Source of the DNA: Kingella_B sp963529665
GTDB taxonomy: Bacteria > Pseudomonadota > Gammaproteobacteria > Burkholderiales > Neisseriaceae
NCBI GenBank assembly: GCA_963529665.1
Contig: CAUSAG010000048.1
Coordinates: 1-5,625 of the forward strand
Direction of reading: 5' to 3'
DNA length: 5,625 nt
A program made the translations under genes and the position numbers. Positions within the stretch are counted from its first letter, which is position 1; every line of letters starts with the position of its first letter. Shown in pieces: positions 5,564 to 5,625 of the stretch. The notes below the pieces were generated by a model. That model was not told the origin of the DNA, did not search any database, and was given only the letters and a program-made list of their open reading frames with translations.

Positions 5564-5625
5564 CTGCACGCTGCACGCTGCACGCTGCACGCTGCACGCT
5601 GCACGCTGCACGCTGCACGCTGCAC
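5564..5625. repeat. Heptanucleotide tandem repeat (CTGCACG), 8.9 copies, cut by window end
   Basis: Eight perfect CTGCACG units plus six bases of a ninth run to the window edge, so the true count is unknown. On the gene strand the unit reads CGTGCAG. A seven-base unit is not a multiple of three, so in a coding region each gain or loss would shift the frame; in a promoter it would move elements by seven bases. Perfect identity of all units indicates recent expansion by slippage. Confidence 0.95.

Noticed and set aside
5564..5625. CRISPR array at the right edge
   Set aside because: The units are seven bases with no spacers, so this is a simple tandem repeat.

Overview
The window looks like chromosomal DNA of a Kingella-type member of the Neisseriaceae. 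The main clue is the 12-mer AGGCAGCCTGAA. It occurs eight times exactly (both strands counted) plus several near-matches, and it matches the DNA uptake sequence (DUS) dialect described for Kingella. As usual in this family, many copies sit as inverted pairs at gene ends and a few lie inside genes. The genus is an inference from the dialect, not a measured placement.

Layout. (1) Positions 1-1698, plus strand: most of edd, encoding 6-phosphogluconate dehydratase of the Entner-Doudoroff pathway; the 5' end is cut off by the window edge. (2) 1699-1975: a noncoding gap between convergent genes, with two DUS-pair hairpins, one ending edd and one just past the stop of the next gene. (3) 1976-4024, minus strand: a 682-residue ATPase with two tandem AAA+ modules and an unrecognised helical N-terminal region. 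A TATAAT box lies about 40 nt upstream of the chosen start. (4) 4025-4348: noncoding, holding that promoter, a variant DUS and a 132-bp nested palindromic element bounded by a DUS pair. (5) 4349-5560: a visibly AT-rich stretch without any DUS, holding two convergent genes of unknown function: a 243-residue soluble, helical protein (plus strand, with a doubtful start) and a 127-residue protein with a signal peptide (minus strand). A 26-bp perfect palindrome separates them. (6) 5564-5625: a heptanucleotide tandem repeat, nearly nine copies and running off the window edge. It directly abuts a TATAAT box facing the secreted-protein gene.

The edd and AAA+ genes look like ordinary core genes and show no functional link. 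The right-hand fifth looks like an accessory insert. Its most interesting part is the repeat tract fused to a -10 box, an arrangement expected to make transcription of the small secreted protein depend on repeat number. That is inferred from layout only. I found no complete new defence, mobile or toxin system in the window.
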